This document shows, piece by piece, positions 1 to 5,461 of a stretch of 7,144 bases of DNA. The stretch is from Candidatus Bandiella numerosa (GTDB lineage Bacteria; Pseudomonadota; Alphaproteobacteria; Rickettsiales; Midichloriaceae): NCBI RefSeq assembly GCF_021811875.1, contig NZ_JAJBJD010000047.1:1-7144 (forward strand). Reading direction: 5' to 3'. Numbering within the stretch: the stretch's first letter is position 1; each line of letters begins with the position of its first letter. The notes beneath the pieces were generated by a model. It had not been told where the DNA came from and did no database searches. It was given only the letters and a program-made list of their open reading frames with translations. Both the position numbers and the translations under genes were made by a program.

Positions 1-75
1 AAAAGATTTCATTCTAGCATTGGCTATAAAAAGCCCATGAATGTTTATTTAGAGGCATTGAAAAATGCTGCTTAA
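1..75 (+). CDS. IS3-family transposase, C-terminal end (partial at window edge)
   Basis: The first frame encodes 24 residues followed by TAA at 73-75. They read KRFHSSIGYKKPMNVYLEAL and then KNAA. The pattern R-F-H-S-x-(I/L)-G-Y-x-x-P is the typical end of the integrase (rve) domain of IS3-family OrfB transposases. In complete proteins it lies about 20-30 residues before the C-terminus, as here. The start and the catalytic DDE residues lie outside the window, so intactness cannot be judged. It appears unrelated to the gene group that follows. Identification rests only on this short signature. Confidence 0.75.
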   Translation, partial: KRFHSSIGYKKPMNVYLEALKNAA

Positions 76-85
76 TAATAGGAAG

Positions 86-115
86 CAAAATTCTCAAAAT
101 TTTGTCTTGATTTTT
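86..115 (+). terminator. Weak terminator-like hairpin at the IS3 end
   Basis: CAAAATT at 86-92 can pair with AATTTTG at 98-104 around a 5-nt loop, followed by the T-rich run TCTTGATTTTT. The stem is purely A/T apart from one G-C pair, so it would be a poor intrinsic terminator. It could reduce read-through from the IS3 transposase into the next gene. Confidence 0.25.
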
Positions 116-129
116 CAGTCCACTATAGA
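102..129 (+). promoter_or_regulatory. Candidate sigma70 promoter at the IS3 edge
   Basis: TTGTCT at 102-107 and TATAGA at 124-129 are separated by 16 bp and each match the consensus at 4 of 6 positions. The -35 element would lie inside the IS3 right end and the -10 just outside it, giving a hybrid promoter about 25 bp upstream of the BI-1 gene. This is the best-placed candidate in the short upstream gap, but AT-rich DNA yields such matches by chance. Confidence 0.25.
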
Positions 130-154
130 TAAAAATTTAATTAATTAACGCCTC

Positions 155-871
155 ATGACCATAAATTACATAAACACTCAAACAGAAGCCAGAAGAAATA
201 GATACGATTTTGGCCTTAGAAAATATTTAATCTCAGTATATCAATATATGTCTTTTGCACTTGCATTAACTGCAATTATTGCAATGGGTGCAGCTAGTTC
301 GCAAGATTTTATGTATTTAGTACATGGTTCAGGTCTAAAATGGGTTGTAGCATTTGCTCCACTTGGGATGGTTTTTTATATGGGAAGTAGACTAATGTCT
401 ATGAGCCAAACAGCAGCGCAGAGCTGTTTAATGGTATTTGCTGCACTTATGGGATTATCTTTATCATCAATATTTATAGTCTTTACTGGTGAATCTATAG
501 CTAGAGTATTTTTTATCACTGCATCTACTTTTGGTGCTATGAGTATATATGGTCACAATACAAAGCGTGATTTATCTTCTATGGGATCATTTTTAATGAT
601 GGGGGCTGTTGGTTTACTTATATCTGGTGTTGTAAATATATTTTTAAAAAGTTCAGCTATTTATTTTATTAGCTCTGTTATAGGAGTAGTAGTTTTCACC
701 CTGTTTACTGCTTACGATACCCAAAGAATTAAATCGCTTTATTATCAAAATCAAGGGAATGAACAAGTAGCATCTAAACTTGCTATATATGGTTCACTTA
801 CACTTTATATGGATTTTATTAATCTATTTGTTTTCTTGCTACAGTTACTTGGTGCAAAAAGAAACGATTAG
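155..871 (+). CDS. BI-1/YccA (UPF0005) family integral membrane protein
   Basis: This is a 238-aa polytopic inner-membrane protein of the Bax inhibitor-1/YccA family. In characterised bacterial members, such as Bacillus YetJ, the fold is a pH-sensitive Ca2+ leak channel; YccA modulates the FtsH protease. About seven hydrophobic segments are visible, near residues 26-48, 62-80, 88-110, 114-132, 143-163, 167-187 and 211-233. Family hallmarks are the H-N-T-K-R-D-L motif at 134-140, the T-A-Y-D-T-Q motif with Asp188, and the Y-M-D-F motif with Asp220. Those two Asp residues are positioned like the pH-sensing di-aspartyl pair. Length is normal and the gene looks intact. The ATG at 155 has only a weak ribosome binding site. 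It is first in a tight group with gapR and traT. Its physiological role here is unknown. Confidence 0.95.
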   Translation: MTINYINTQTEARRNRYDFGLRKYLISVYQYMSFALALTAIIAMGAASSQDFMYLVHGSGLKWVVAFAPLGMVFYMGSRLMSMSQTAAQSCLMVFAALMGLSLSSIFIVFTGESIARVFFITASTFGAMSIYGHNTKRDLSSMGSFLMMGAVGLLISGVVNIFLKSSAIYFISSVIGVVVFTLFTAYDTQRIKSLYYQNQGNEQVASKLAIYGSLTLYMDFINLFVFLLQLLGAKRND

Positions 872-889
872 TCGCTTAAGGTAAATTTC

Positions 890-1120
890 ATGACCAATAA
901 AGAAGAATTATTGCAAATAATAACAAAGTTAGAAAAGCTTGAAGAAGAAAAAGAAGCTGTATCGCAAGTAATAACAGATACTCTAGCAGAAGCAAAGATT
1001 AAAGGATATGATATCAAAATATTAAAACAAGTTTTAAAATTAAGAAAAATGGATAATGATGAGAGGCTAAGGCAGGAAGAAGAGCTAGAAACTTACAAAG
1101 CGACAATTGGAATGAAATAA
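890..1120 (+). CDS. gapR: GapR-like nucleoid-associated protein (DUF2312)
   Basis: This encodes 76 aa of almost entirely charged helix. Caulobacter GapR is a nucleoid-associated protein that clamps overtwisted AT-rich DNA ahead of forks and transcription and assists topoisomerases; the same cytoplasmic role is inferred here. Diagnostic stretches are K-L-E-K-L-E-E-E-K at 13-21, an A-E-A-K-x-K-G-Y-D-I-K-I-L-K core at 33-46, and L-R-K-M-D at 51-55. These line up with the known GapR sequence pattern. Length is close to the usual 80-90 aa. AAGG at 878-881, 8 nt before the ATG, is a plausible ribosome binding site. The gene sits 18 nt after the BI-1 gene, and its stop overlaps an upstream in-frame ATG of traT (TAATG), so the group is probably co-transcribed. 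Confidence 0.9.
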   Translation: MTNKEELLQIITKLEKLEEEKEAVSQVITDTLAEAKIKGYDIKILKQVLKLRKMDNDERLRQEEELETYKATIGMK

Positions 1121-1131
1121 TGGAGTTAACA

Positions 1132-1881
1132 ATGAATCAAAAAATCTCATCGTATGTAATAATTTTTCTTTTATCCTTAGCAGTATTTAATCTGACTGGC
1201 TGTGGTACAACGCAAAAACTGATTAAGCACGGCAAGCTAGAGGTGCAAACTAAGATGTCAGACACTGTTTTCTTAGACCCGATAGACGATGATAAGAAAA
1301 CTGTAATGCTTCAAATTAGAAATACTACAGACAAAGAAGGTCTTGATATTGAGGCTCAAATTAAATCCGCTATTGAAGCTAAAGGATATAAAGTAGTAAA
1401 TAAAAGTAAGGATGCCAATATTATGATTCAGGCTAACATTTTACAGGTAGGCAAATCTACTTTAGAAGACCCATTTGCAATATTATCTGGGGGATATGGC
1501 GCTACATTTGAAGGTATGGCAGCAGGAGCAATGATAGTTGGATCAACTGGTGGTTCTGGAAGGGATATGTTAGGTTATGGGTTATTAGCAGGAACTGCAA
1601 ATGCTATTCTTGATGCGGCTGTTGAAGTAGTGCAATACTCAATGATAACAGATTTACAAATTAGCGAAAAAACAGCAGATAATATTGTATCAGAAACTAG
1701 TAATGCATTATTAAAACAAGGGACAAGTGGTTATAAAAAATCAGATTGGCAAGAAAAAAGCAATTGGAAAAAATACCAAACAAGAATTATAAGTGTTGCT
1801 AAAAAAGTAAATGGAAAATTTACTGAGGCGCAACCTGAGTTGGTAAAGGGACTAGTTAGATCAATATCTGGATTACTCTAA
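1132..1881 (+). CDS. traT: TraT surface-exclusion / complement-resistance outer-membrane lipoprotein
   Basis: This encodes 249 aa closely resembling F-plasmid TraT, an outer-membrane lipoprotein that blocks redundant conjugation and, in enterobacteria, gives serum resistance. A type II signal peptide is visible: hydrophobic residues 8-19, then the lipobox L-T-G-C with lipidated Cys24. Further TraT signatures are L-E-V-Q-T-K-M-S-D-T near 36-45, L-Q-I-R-N-T, the glycine-rich membrane stretch around 120-167, M-I-T-D-x-Q-I, K-Q-G-T-S-G, K-Y-Q-T-R-I and a C-terminal S-I-x-G-L-L. An ATG at 1120 would add four residues. I prefer 1132 because GGAG at 1122-1125 lies 6 nt upstream and the signal peptide then has normal form. 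No other tra gene is in view, so it is probably a remnant or outlier of a conjugative region. Confidence 0.95.
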   Translation: MNQKISSYVIIFLLSLAVFNLTGCGTTQKLIKHGKLEVQTKMSDTVFLDPIDDDKKTVMLQIRNTTDKEGLDIEAQIKSAIEAKGYKVVNKSKDANIMIQANILQVGKSTLEDPFAILSGGYGATFEGMAAGAMIVGSTGGSGRDMLGYGLLAGTANAILDAAVEVVQYSMITDLQISEKTADNIVSETSNALLKQGTSGYKKSDWQEKSNWKKYQTRIISVAKKVNGKFTEAQPELVKGLVRSISGLL

Positions 1882-1950
1882 TAGTTGGTTAATTTATGTA
1901 GCAAAAAGAGCAAGTATCTAGTAATATTGGGGTGATATAAGTAGGCTCTT

Positions 1951-2865
1951 ATGACGATAGTAAAATACTTAAACCCAAGAAATGACATAGCATTTAAGAA
2001 GATCTTTGGAACTGAAAAGAACAAGGATATTTTGATGCATTTTTTAAACGATGTAATAGAAAGAGAAGGGAAGAAAGAAATTACAAAAGTAAGACTACTC
2101 AATCCAATGCAACATCCTGAACTTATAGGAAAAAAACAGAGTGTAGTTGATGTTTTATGCGAAGAAGAGGATGGAACACAGTACATAGTAGAGATGCAGG
2201 TAGCAAAAGTTGGTGGATTTGAGAAAAGAGCTCAATACTACGCAGCAAAAGCATATTCATCTCAAGCTGAAGAGGGGTACAATTATGATCATCTTAAGGA
2301 AGTAATATTCTTAGCGATAACAGAATATGAAATGTTTCCAAAGAAGAAGGGGTATAAATCAGTCCATTACACATTGGATAAAAAGACATATGAAAGAGAT
2401 CTAAAAGACTTCTCATTTACATTCATAGAGCTCAAAAAGTTTAATAAAAGCATAGAGGAAGTAAAGAGCTTTGAAGATAAATGGTGTTACTTTTTCAAGT
2501 ATGCAAATGATCCTGATGATATGGGTGAATTAATCAAAAACAGTGACGAGGTAATTACAAAAGCATACCATGAGCTAGAAGCACATCACTGGACAAAAGA
2601 TGAGCTACGTGCCTATGAAGCTTCAGAGAAGATTGCTAGAGATAATAAAGCTAGAGAAGCTTATCTTGAGGGCCTTGCAGAAGAAGCTGAGCGTAGGGGT
2701 ATCGAAAAAGGTATCGAAAAAGGTATCGAAAAGGGTATCGAAAAGGGTAAAATAGAAAGAAATTATGAGATAGCAAAAAACATGTTATCTCATAATATTT
2801 CTGCTGAGATCATATCTCAGTCTACAGGACTTAGTATTGACGAGATCAACAACCTGAAGAATTAG
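1951..2865 (+). CDS. Rpn-family recombination-promoting nuclease / PD-(D/E)XK 'putative transposase'
   Basis: This 304-aa protein belongs to the Rpn/PDDEXK-transposase family, annotated in many genomes as a transposase. Biochemically characterised members are Ca2+-stimulated DNA endonucleases that promote RecA-independent recombination. The N-terminus has the family opening N-P-R-N-D-I-A-F-K-K-I-F-G at 8-20. The nuclease core is visible as V-V-D-V with Asp67, then Y-I-V-E-M-Q with Glu81 and Gln83, followed by K-R-A-Q-Y-Y at 92-97. The C-terminal part carries four G-I-E-K units (about 250-265) in a predicted coiled-coil extension, and a short helical tail with S-T-G-L-S-I-D-E-I. Length is typical and no key residue is missing. 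The 69-bp gap after traT shows no clear promoter or terminator. The start lacks a strong ribosome binding site. Confidence 0.93.
   Translation: MTIVKYLNPRNDIAFKKIFGTEKNKDILMHFLNDVIEREGKKEITKVRLLNPMQHPELIGKKQSVVDVLCEEEDGTQYIVEMQVAKVGGFEKRAQYYAAKAYSSQAEEGYNYDHLKEVIFLAITEYEMFPKKKGYKSVHYTLDKKTYERDLKDFSFTFIELKKFNKSIEEVKSFEDKWCYFFKYANDPDDMGELIKNSDEVITKAYHELEAHHWTKDELRAYEASEKIARDNKAREAYLEGLAEEAERRGIEKGIEKGIEKGIEKGKIERNYEIAKNMLSHNISAEIISQSTGLSIDEINNLKN
2698..2745 (+). repeat. Four in-frame 12-bp tandem repeats (GIEK units)
   Basis: Four consecutive 12-bp copies of GGTATCGAAAA(A/G) encode Gly-Ile-Glu-Lys four times within the Rpn-type nuclease gene. The first two copies are identical to each other and the last two are identical to each other; the pairs differ only at the third base of the Lys codon. 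Because the unit is a multiple of three, slippage would change the length of the helical extension without shifting frame. G-I-E-K-G repeats are common at this place in the family, so a structural role is likely. Confidence 0.9.
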
Positions 2866-2901
2866 CTAAGCCTTAGTAAAGGTCTGGGTGGGGAGGCTCT
2901 A

Positions 2902-2915
2902 GGCACCGTCAAGTT
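2902..2915 (+). repeat. Left inverted repeat of the 109-bp unit
   Basis: GGCACCGTCAAGTT is perfectly complementary to 2997-3010. It starts with GG, as IS1-family termini usually do. Confidence 0.75.
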
Positions 2916-2996
2916 TTGAATTATTAAAAGCCCAGAAGCAGATAGGTTGAATGATATATAAAGCTGTTATGGTAAATATAACTAGAAAAATAAATT

Positions 2997-3010
2997 AACT
3001 TGACGGTGCC
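2997..3010 (-). repeat. Right inverted repeat of the 109-bp unit
   Basis: AACTTGACGGTGCC is the exact reverse complement of 2902-2915. It also forms the left half of a local near-palindrome, TTGACGG-TG-CCGTCAA at 3000-3015. A direct repeat AATTAACTTG (2993-3002 and 3014-3023) flanks the same point, which suggests two terminal sequences abutted or a staggered insertion scar. Confidence 0.75.
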
Positions 3011-3029
3011 GTCAATTAACTTGGCATTG

Positions 3030-3233
3030 CTAAACAAATATAGTGTCAAAGAAGAAATGGATGTACACAGATAATTCAGCCATATCATCGGCCTTGGAAT
3101 AAGCCTTGGTTTTTCGATTGTGTCTCTTGATAAAGTCTCTGAGAGAGCTATTTTGCGCCTCAATATTATAGGTGTGCTTTTTACTTTGTATCAAAACATC
3201 ATTTGGGATAACTCTTGCATATACTTTGTAATT
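3030..3233 (-). pseudogene. IS1-family transposase (InsB-like), C-terminal fragment cut by the IS6 element
   Basis: On the minus strand an open frame enters from the IS6 boundary at 3233 and runs 67 codons to TAG at 3030-3032. It contains I-Q-S-K-K-H-T-Y-N-I-E-A-Q-N-S-S-L-R, then R-K-T-K-A-Y-S-K. This matches the end of IS1 InsB in pattern (SK..T..IE..N..LR...RK....SK), and the Glu in N-I-E is at the position of the catalytic Glu. About two thirds of a full transposase is missing, including the upstream catalytic residues and the start, so it is inactive. The missing part is not found on the other side of the IS6 element, so this is not a simple insertion. Confidence 0.85.
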
Positions 3234-3251
3234 GGGCTCTGTCGCATCTGT
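3234..3251 (+). repeat. IS6-type left terminal inverted repeat
   Basis: GGGCTCTGTCGCATCTGT is identical to the reverse complement of 4049-4066 and marks the exact point where the IS1-family coding fragment stops. Confidence 0.93.
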
Positions 3252-3278
3252 TGAAAGGGATAAGAATTTTGATATTCT
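3251..3278 (+). promoter_or_regulatory. Candidate IS6 transposase promoter
   Basis: TTGAAA at 3251-3256 and TATTCT at 3273-3278 are spaced by 16 bp, just inside the left terminal repeat and 24 bp before the N-terminal ATG of the transposase. The position is typical for an IS promoter. The -10 match is only 4 of 6. Confidence 0.35.
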
Positions 3279-3301
3279 AAAAGAAATAGTTGCTGGTAAT
3301 G

Positions 3302-4005
3302 ATGTTTAAAGTAGATCCAAAAATAATGAAATATTTCAAGAATCATGAATATGGTCCAGAAATAATAATGGTACTCTGTACATGAAGGGAAGATACTCAT
3401 TAAGTTATAGAGAGATAGAAGAAATAGGTGGATTAAGGGGTCTCAACATAGATCACGCTACTGTGCAAAGATGGGTGATAAAGTTTATGCCAATACTTGA
3501 AGGAAGATTTAGAAAAAGAAAAAAGCCAGTCAATGGTAGCTGGAGAATGGACGAGACCTATATCAAGGTTAAAGGTAGATGGGTCTATTTGTATAGAGCA
3601 GTTGATAAATACGGAGATACAATAGATTTTATGCTAAGAGCAAAAAGAGATAAAAGATCTGCTAAAGCGTTTTTCAAGAAGGCAATCAAATCTAGTGGCC
3701 AGCCTACAAAGGTTAATATAGACAAAAGTGGCTCTAATACTGCTGCTTTAAATTCAATCAATAAGCCATTATCTAAAGAAGACCAAATAGAAATTAGGCA
3801 GAACAAATATCTAAACAACAGGATAGAAGTAGATCGTAGATTTATTAAGAAACGAATTAACCCGATGCTTGGCTTAAAATCCTTTAGAAGTGCCGCCAAA
3901 ACCATTGCAGTAATAGAGCTCTTGCATATGATTAAAAAAGGACAACTTGCTTGCAATGATCATTATAATTCTGTCTTTGATAAATTTCTTTCACTAGCTG
4001 CTTAA
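3302..4005 (+). pseudogene. IS6-family DDE transposase, frameshifted after residue 27
   Basis: The N-terminus is encoded from ATG 3302: M-F-K-V-D-P-K-I-M-K-Y-F-K-N-H-E-Y-G-P-E-I-I-M with V-L-C-T, ending at TGA 3383-3385. Homology continues one base back in the frame starting with ATG 3382 (207 codons): M-K-G-R-Y-S-L-S-Y-R-E. Joining the two gives the usual IS6 spacing between P-E-I-I and L-S-Y-R, so one base has probably been lost. In the long frame the catalytic triad is visible as Asp57 (D-E-T), Asp114 (D-K-S-G) and Glu149 (R-I-E-V-D), with the D-x34-E spacing of the family. The usual His two residues after Glu-x-Asp is Arg152 here. The stop/start overlap ATGA could allow reinitiation of a protein lacking the first 27 residues, so residual activity cannot be excluded. 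Confidence 0.85.
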
Positions 4006-4048
4006 TGGAATAATATATAAATTATTTGAAAACTTTTACTCCTTATTT

Positions 4049-4066
4049 ACAGATGCGACAGAGCCC
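4049..4066 (-). repeat. IS6-type right terminal inverted repeat
   Basis: ACAGATGCGACAGAGCCC is the exact inverse of the left end. Its last base, C4066, supplies the third base of the minus-strand stop codon of the neighbouring gene. Confidence 0.93.
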
Positions 4067-4653
4067 TATTTCGAATTTAAACCTTCATTAGTTTTACTTG
4101 TTCCAAAAATACGCTCGTATTCTGCTTTTATCTTTTGCTCCTCCTCTTCCATTGATTGTATATATTTAATATCAGTTTCATTTTTCATGCATTCTCGATA
4201 AGTAAAATTTGCAGTTTTTAGTAAAGGCTTAAAAAATGGTGAGCTGTAATACTCTTCATTAGGTATTTCTTGCCTTTTGAATTTTGGATTGATCGTTCTT
4301 ATTAATTGATTTAACAAATATGCTGATATTGTTAACGACTCTACTTCTTTCATGGTTTTCATAGTTTGGCCTAGTTCATAATGCGCAATTCCCTCCTCCA
4401 TCATATCGCCAAGATTAAGATCATTAAAAAAATAATCAAAGGTATCGTCGACTATAGAATGAAAGGAATATCGACCATTTGCAAAGCATTTATACATAGT
4501 GAACTCTTCACCAAGTTCTAATAACTTATGCAACTCTCTATTTGATAGAAAAAATGCAGATCCCATTATCTCGTGCCGCATCCCTATATATTTTACCTCA
4601 AATACTTGATCAAAAAATTGATCTATAAAATTTTCTTGTTCCTGTATATTCAT
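4066..4653 (-). CDS. Putative immunity protein, 3' end replaced by IS6 junction
   Basis: This encodes 195 aa with no recognised family. The protein is acidic and probably mostly helical, without signal peptide or membrane segment. Visible features are a Met/Phe-rich start (residues 1-35), an F-x-S-N-R-E-L-H-K-L-L-E-L-G-E-E-F segment, and a C-terminal charged coiled-coil-like stretch E-E-E-E-Q-K-I-K-A-E-Y-E-R. Its ATG overlaps the TGA of the upstream gene (ATGA), indicating translational coupling. A small acidic protein immediately after a toxin-like gene is the usual immunity arrangement, so immunity is inferred from position only. The stop TAG consists of TA from the native sequence and G from the IS6 end. 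The native C-terminus has therefore been lost or altered, by an unknown number of residues. Confidence 0.75.
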   Translation of the reverse strand: MNIQEQENFIDQFFDQVFEVKYIGMRHEIMGSAFFLSNRELHKLLELGEEFTMYKCFANGRYSFHSIVDDTFDYFFNDLNLGDMMEEGIAHYELGQTMKTMKEVESLTISAYLLNQLIRTINPKFKRQEIPNEEYYSSPFFKPLLKTANFTYRECMKNETDIKYIQSMEEEEQKIKAEYERIFGTSKTNEGLNSK

Positions 4654-5447
4654 GGCTTATCCCAATACTTCCAATTTTTCCATTCATCGAGTGGTATGTG
4701 GGCGTCTGGATGATTTTTAGGTTTGTTGGTACCTATATCTCTTTTTGCAATTTCCTCTGTAATCACTCTACCTCCTCTACCAATTACATTACCTCCACTT
4801 GTTATCTTTACATAATCCACAGTTTGAGAAGAATATTTTGCATTTGGATTGCCAGAAGTAATACGCAATGAATCGTTGGCTTCTTTAAGACCTTTCACAA
4901 CACTATTAAATCTTACTCCAGTTCCTTCCCTATTTATTTTTATATCACTTAAGTTTTTAGGAATTTTATCAAGGCTTTCTTTCGAAACATCAATGCCAAA
5001 CTCTTGCTTTATTGTTTCGCTAATTTTTTTATTGTCACCACAATTCAAAATTTCTTTTATTTTTGCGATAATTTCATCATCGTCATCCCCATTACTTCCT
5101 CCATCATCTCCACCGCTACCTCCAGCAGAAATCCCAGCTGTCATATCCACACTTATTTTCTCTGCAAGATACTTGATCGTATCTTTAGCATATACACCCG
5201 CCCCATATAAAGATTCACTCCAGCTCTTAATCTCCCTAGTCTCTACTACAACTTCAGGCTTATATTCTTTTGTGAGCTCTATAAGTAATTTATGATCAAT
5301 TAAAGTATCTAAAGAGCTTTCTTCTTCGCCATAATTAGTAAAATTATGGCTCTCACTTTTATATCCTATCTCTAACTCAGATGAACTTCCTAGTGAGTTA
5401 TCTTCTAGTAATTCATTTTGAATATTAAATATGTCTTGGTCCCACAT
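4650..5447 (-). CDS. Two-part effector with Gly/Asp linker and toxin-like C-terminal module
   Basis: This 265-aa protein is not a family I can name. Residues 1-105 are acidic and predicted soluble, without a signal peptide. Residues 106-125 form a flexible linker rich in Gly, Ser and Asp (G-G-S-G-G-D-D-G-G-S-N-G followed by four Asp). Residues 126-170 look helical. The last ~90 residues have the form of a small polymorphic-toxin tip: short predicted strands (D-Y-V-K-I, G-N-V-I-G, G-R-V-I-T), then N-H-P-D-A-H-I-P with His246 and His250, and W-K-N-W-K-Y-W at the C-terminus. An (x)P-x-A-H-I-P...W motif recurs in nuclease-type bacterial toxin domains, but I cannot assign a reaction. The gene starts 14 nt after the protease-like gene and overlaps the putative immunity gene, fitting a processed toxin cassette. 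Confidence 0.8.
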   Translation of the reverse strand: MWDQDIFNIQNELLEDNSLGSSSELEIGYKSESHNFTNYGEEESSLDTLIDHKLLIELTKEYKPEVVVETREIKSWSESLYGAGVYAKDTIKYLAEKISVDMTAGISAGGSGGDDGGSNGDDDDEIIAKIKEILNCGDNKKISETIKQEFGIDVSKESLDKIPKNLSDIKINREGTGVRFNSVVKGLKEANDSLRITSGNPNAKYSSQTVDYVKITSGGNVIGRGGRVITEEIAKRDIGTNKPKNHPDAHIPLDEWKNWKYWDKP

Positions 5448-5461
5448 AAATATTATATCGA

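Larger units (their letters stand above)
1..122 (+). mobile_element. Right end of an IS3-family insertion sequence
   Basis: Downstream of the transposase stop, positions 93-122 read inward from the right as TGGACTGAAAAATCAAGACA and continue AAATTTTGAG. IS3-family terminal repeats commonly begin with TG and often contain a TG(G/A)ACTG core, so the element probably ends with the CA at 121-122. The left repeat is not in the window, so the boundary is inferred. Nothing 3' of 122 looks like transposon sequence. Confidence 0.5.
2902..3010. mobile_element. 109-bp unit with perfect 14-bp inverted ends (MITE-like or IS1 end remnant)
   Basis: GGCACCGTCAAGTT at 2902-2915 is repeated exactly in inverted orientation as AACTTGACGGTGCC at 2997-3010. 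The 81 bp between them are AT-rich and encode nothing recognisable. This is the architecture of a non-autonomous miniature element or of collapsed IS ends. It lies 19 bp from the stop of an IS1-family transposase remnant reading toward it, so the 2902 end may be the IS1-type right terminus. Direct flanking duplications are not seen. The 2866-3233 interval holds no intact gene, only this unit and the IS1 fragment. Confidence 0.5.
3234..4066 (+). mobile_element. IS6-family insertion sequence, 833 bp
   Basis: A complete-looking element is bounded by perfect 18-bp terminal inverted repeats, GGGCTCTGTCGCATCTGT at 3234-3251 and its reverse complement at 4049-4066. The size, single transposase gene and GG-CTCTGT-GCA-like ends fit the IS6 (IS26) family. 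IS6 elements usually create an 8-bp target duplication, but the flanks TTGTAATT (3226-3233) and TATTTCGA (4067-4074) do not match. The element therefore probably arose from, or was followed by, replicative deletion or homologous recombination. Its transposase gene is frameshifted. Confidence 0.93.

Noticed and set aside
1878..2186. Minus-strand open frame of 102 codons
   Set aside because: It is antisense to the start of the Rpn-type nuclease and has a low-complexity Ser/Phe/Ile composition.
2866..2902. Possible terminator after the Rpn-type gene (CTAAGCCT pairing with AGGCTCTAG)
   Set aside because: The stem has a bulge and a 20-nt loop and is not followed by a T-run.
3000..3015. TTGACGG-TG-CCGTCAA as an operator or terminator stem
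   Set aside because: A two-base loop cannot form a hairpin, and the site is better explained as the meeting point of transposon-type inverted repeats.
2924..3163. Minus-strand open frame of 79 codons
   Set aside because: It is a different frame of the IS1 transposase remnant; the frame that ends at 3030 carries the IS1 motifs.
3191..3400. Minus-strand open frame of 69 codons across the IS6 left end
   Set aside because: It spans the boundary between two mobile elements and is antisense to the transposase N-terminus.
3585..3956. Minus-strand open frame of 123 codons inside the IS6 element
   Set aside because: It is antisense to the catalytic domain of the transposase, which has clear family motifs.
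4849..5295. Plus-strand open frame of 148 codons
   Set aside because: It lies opposite the effector gene; its Ser/Pro/Leu-rich translation is the mirror of Gly/Ser/Asp codons, and it has no ribosome binding site or family resemblance.
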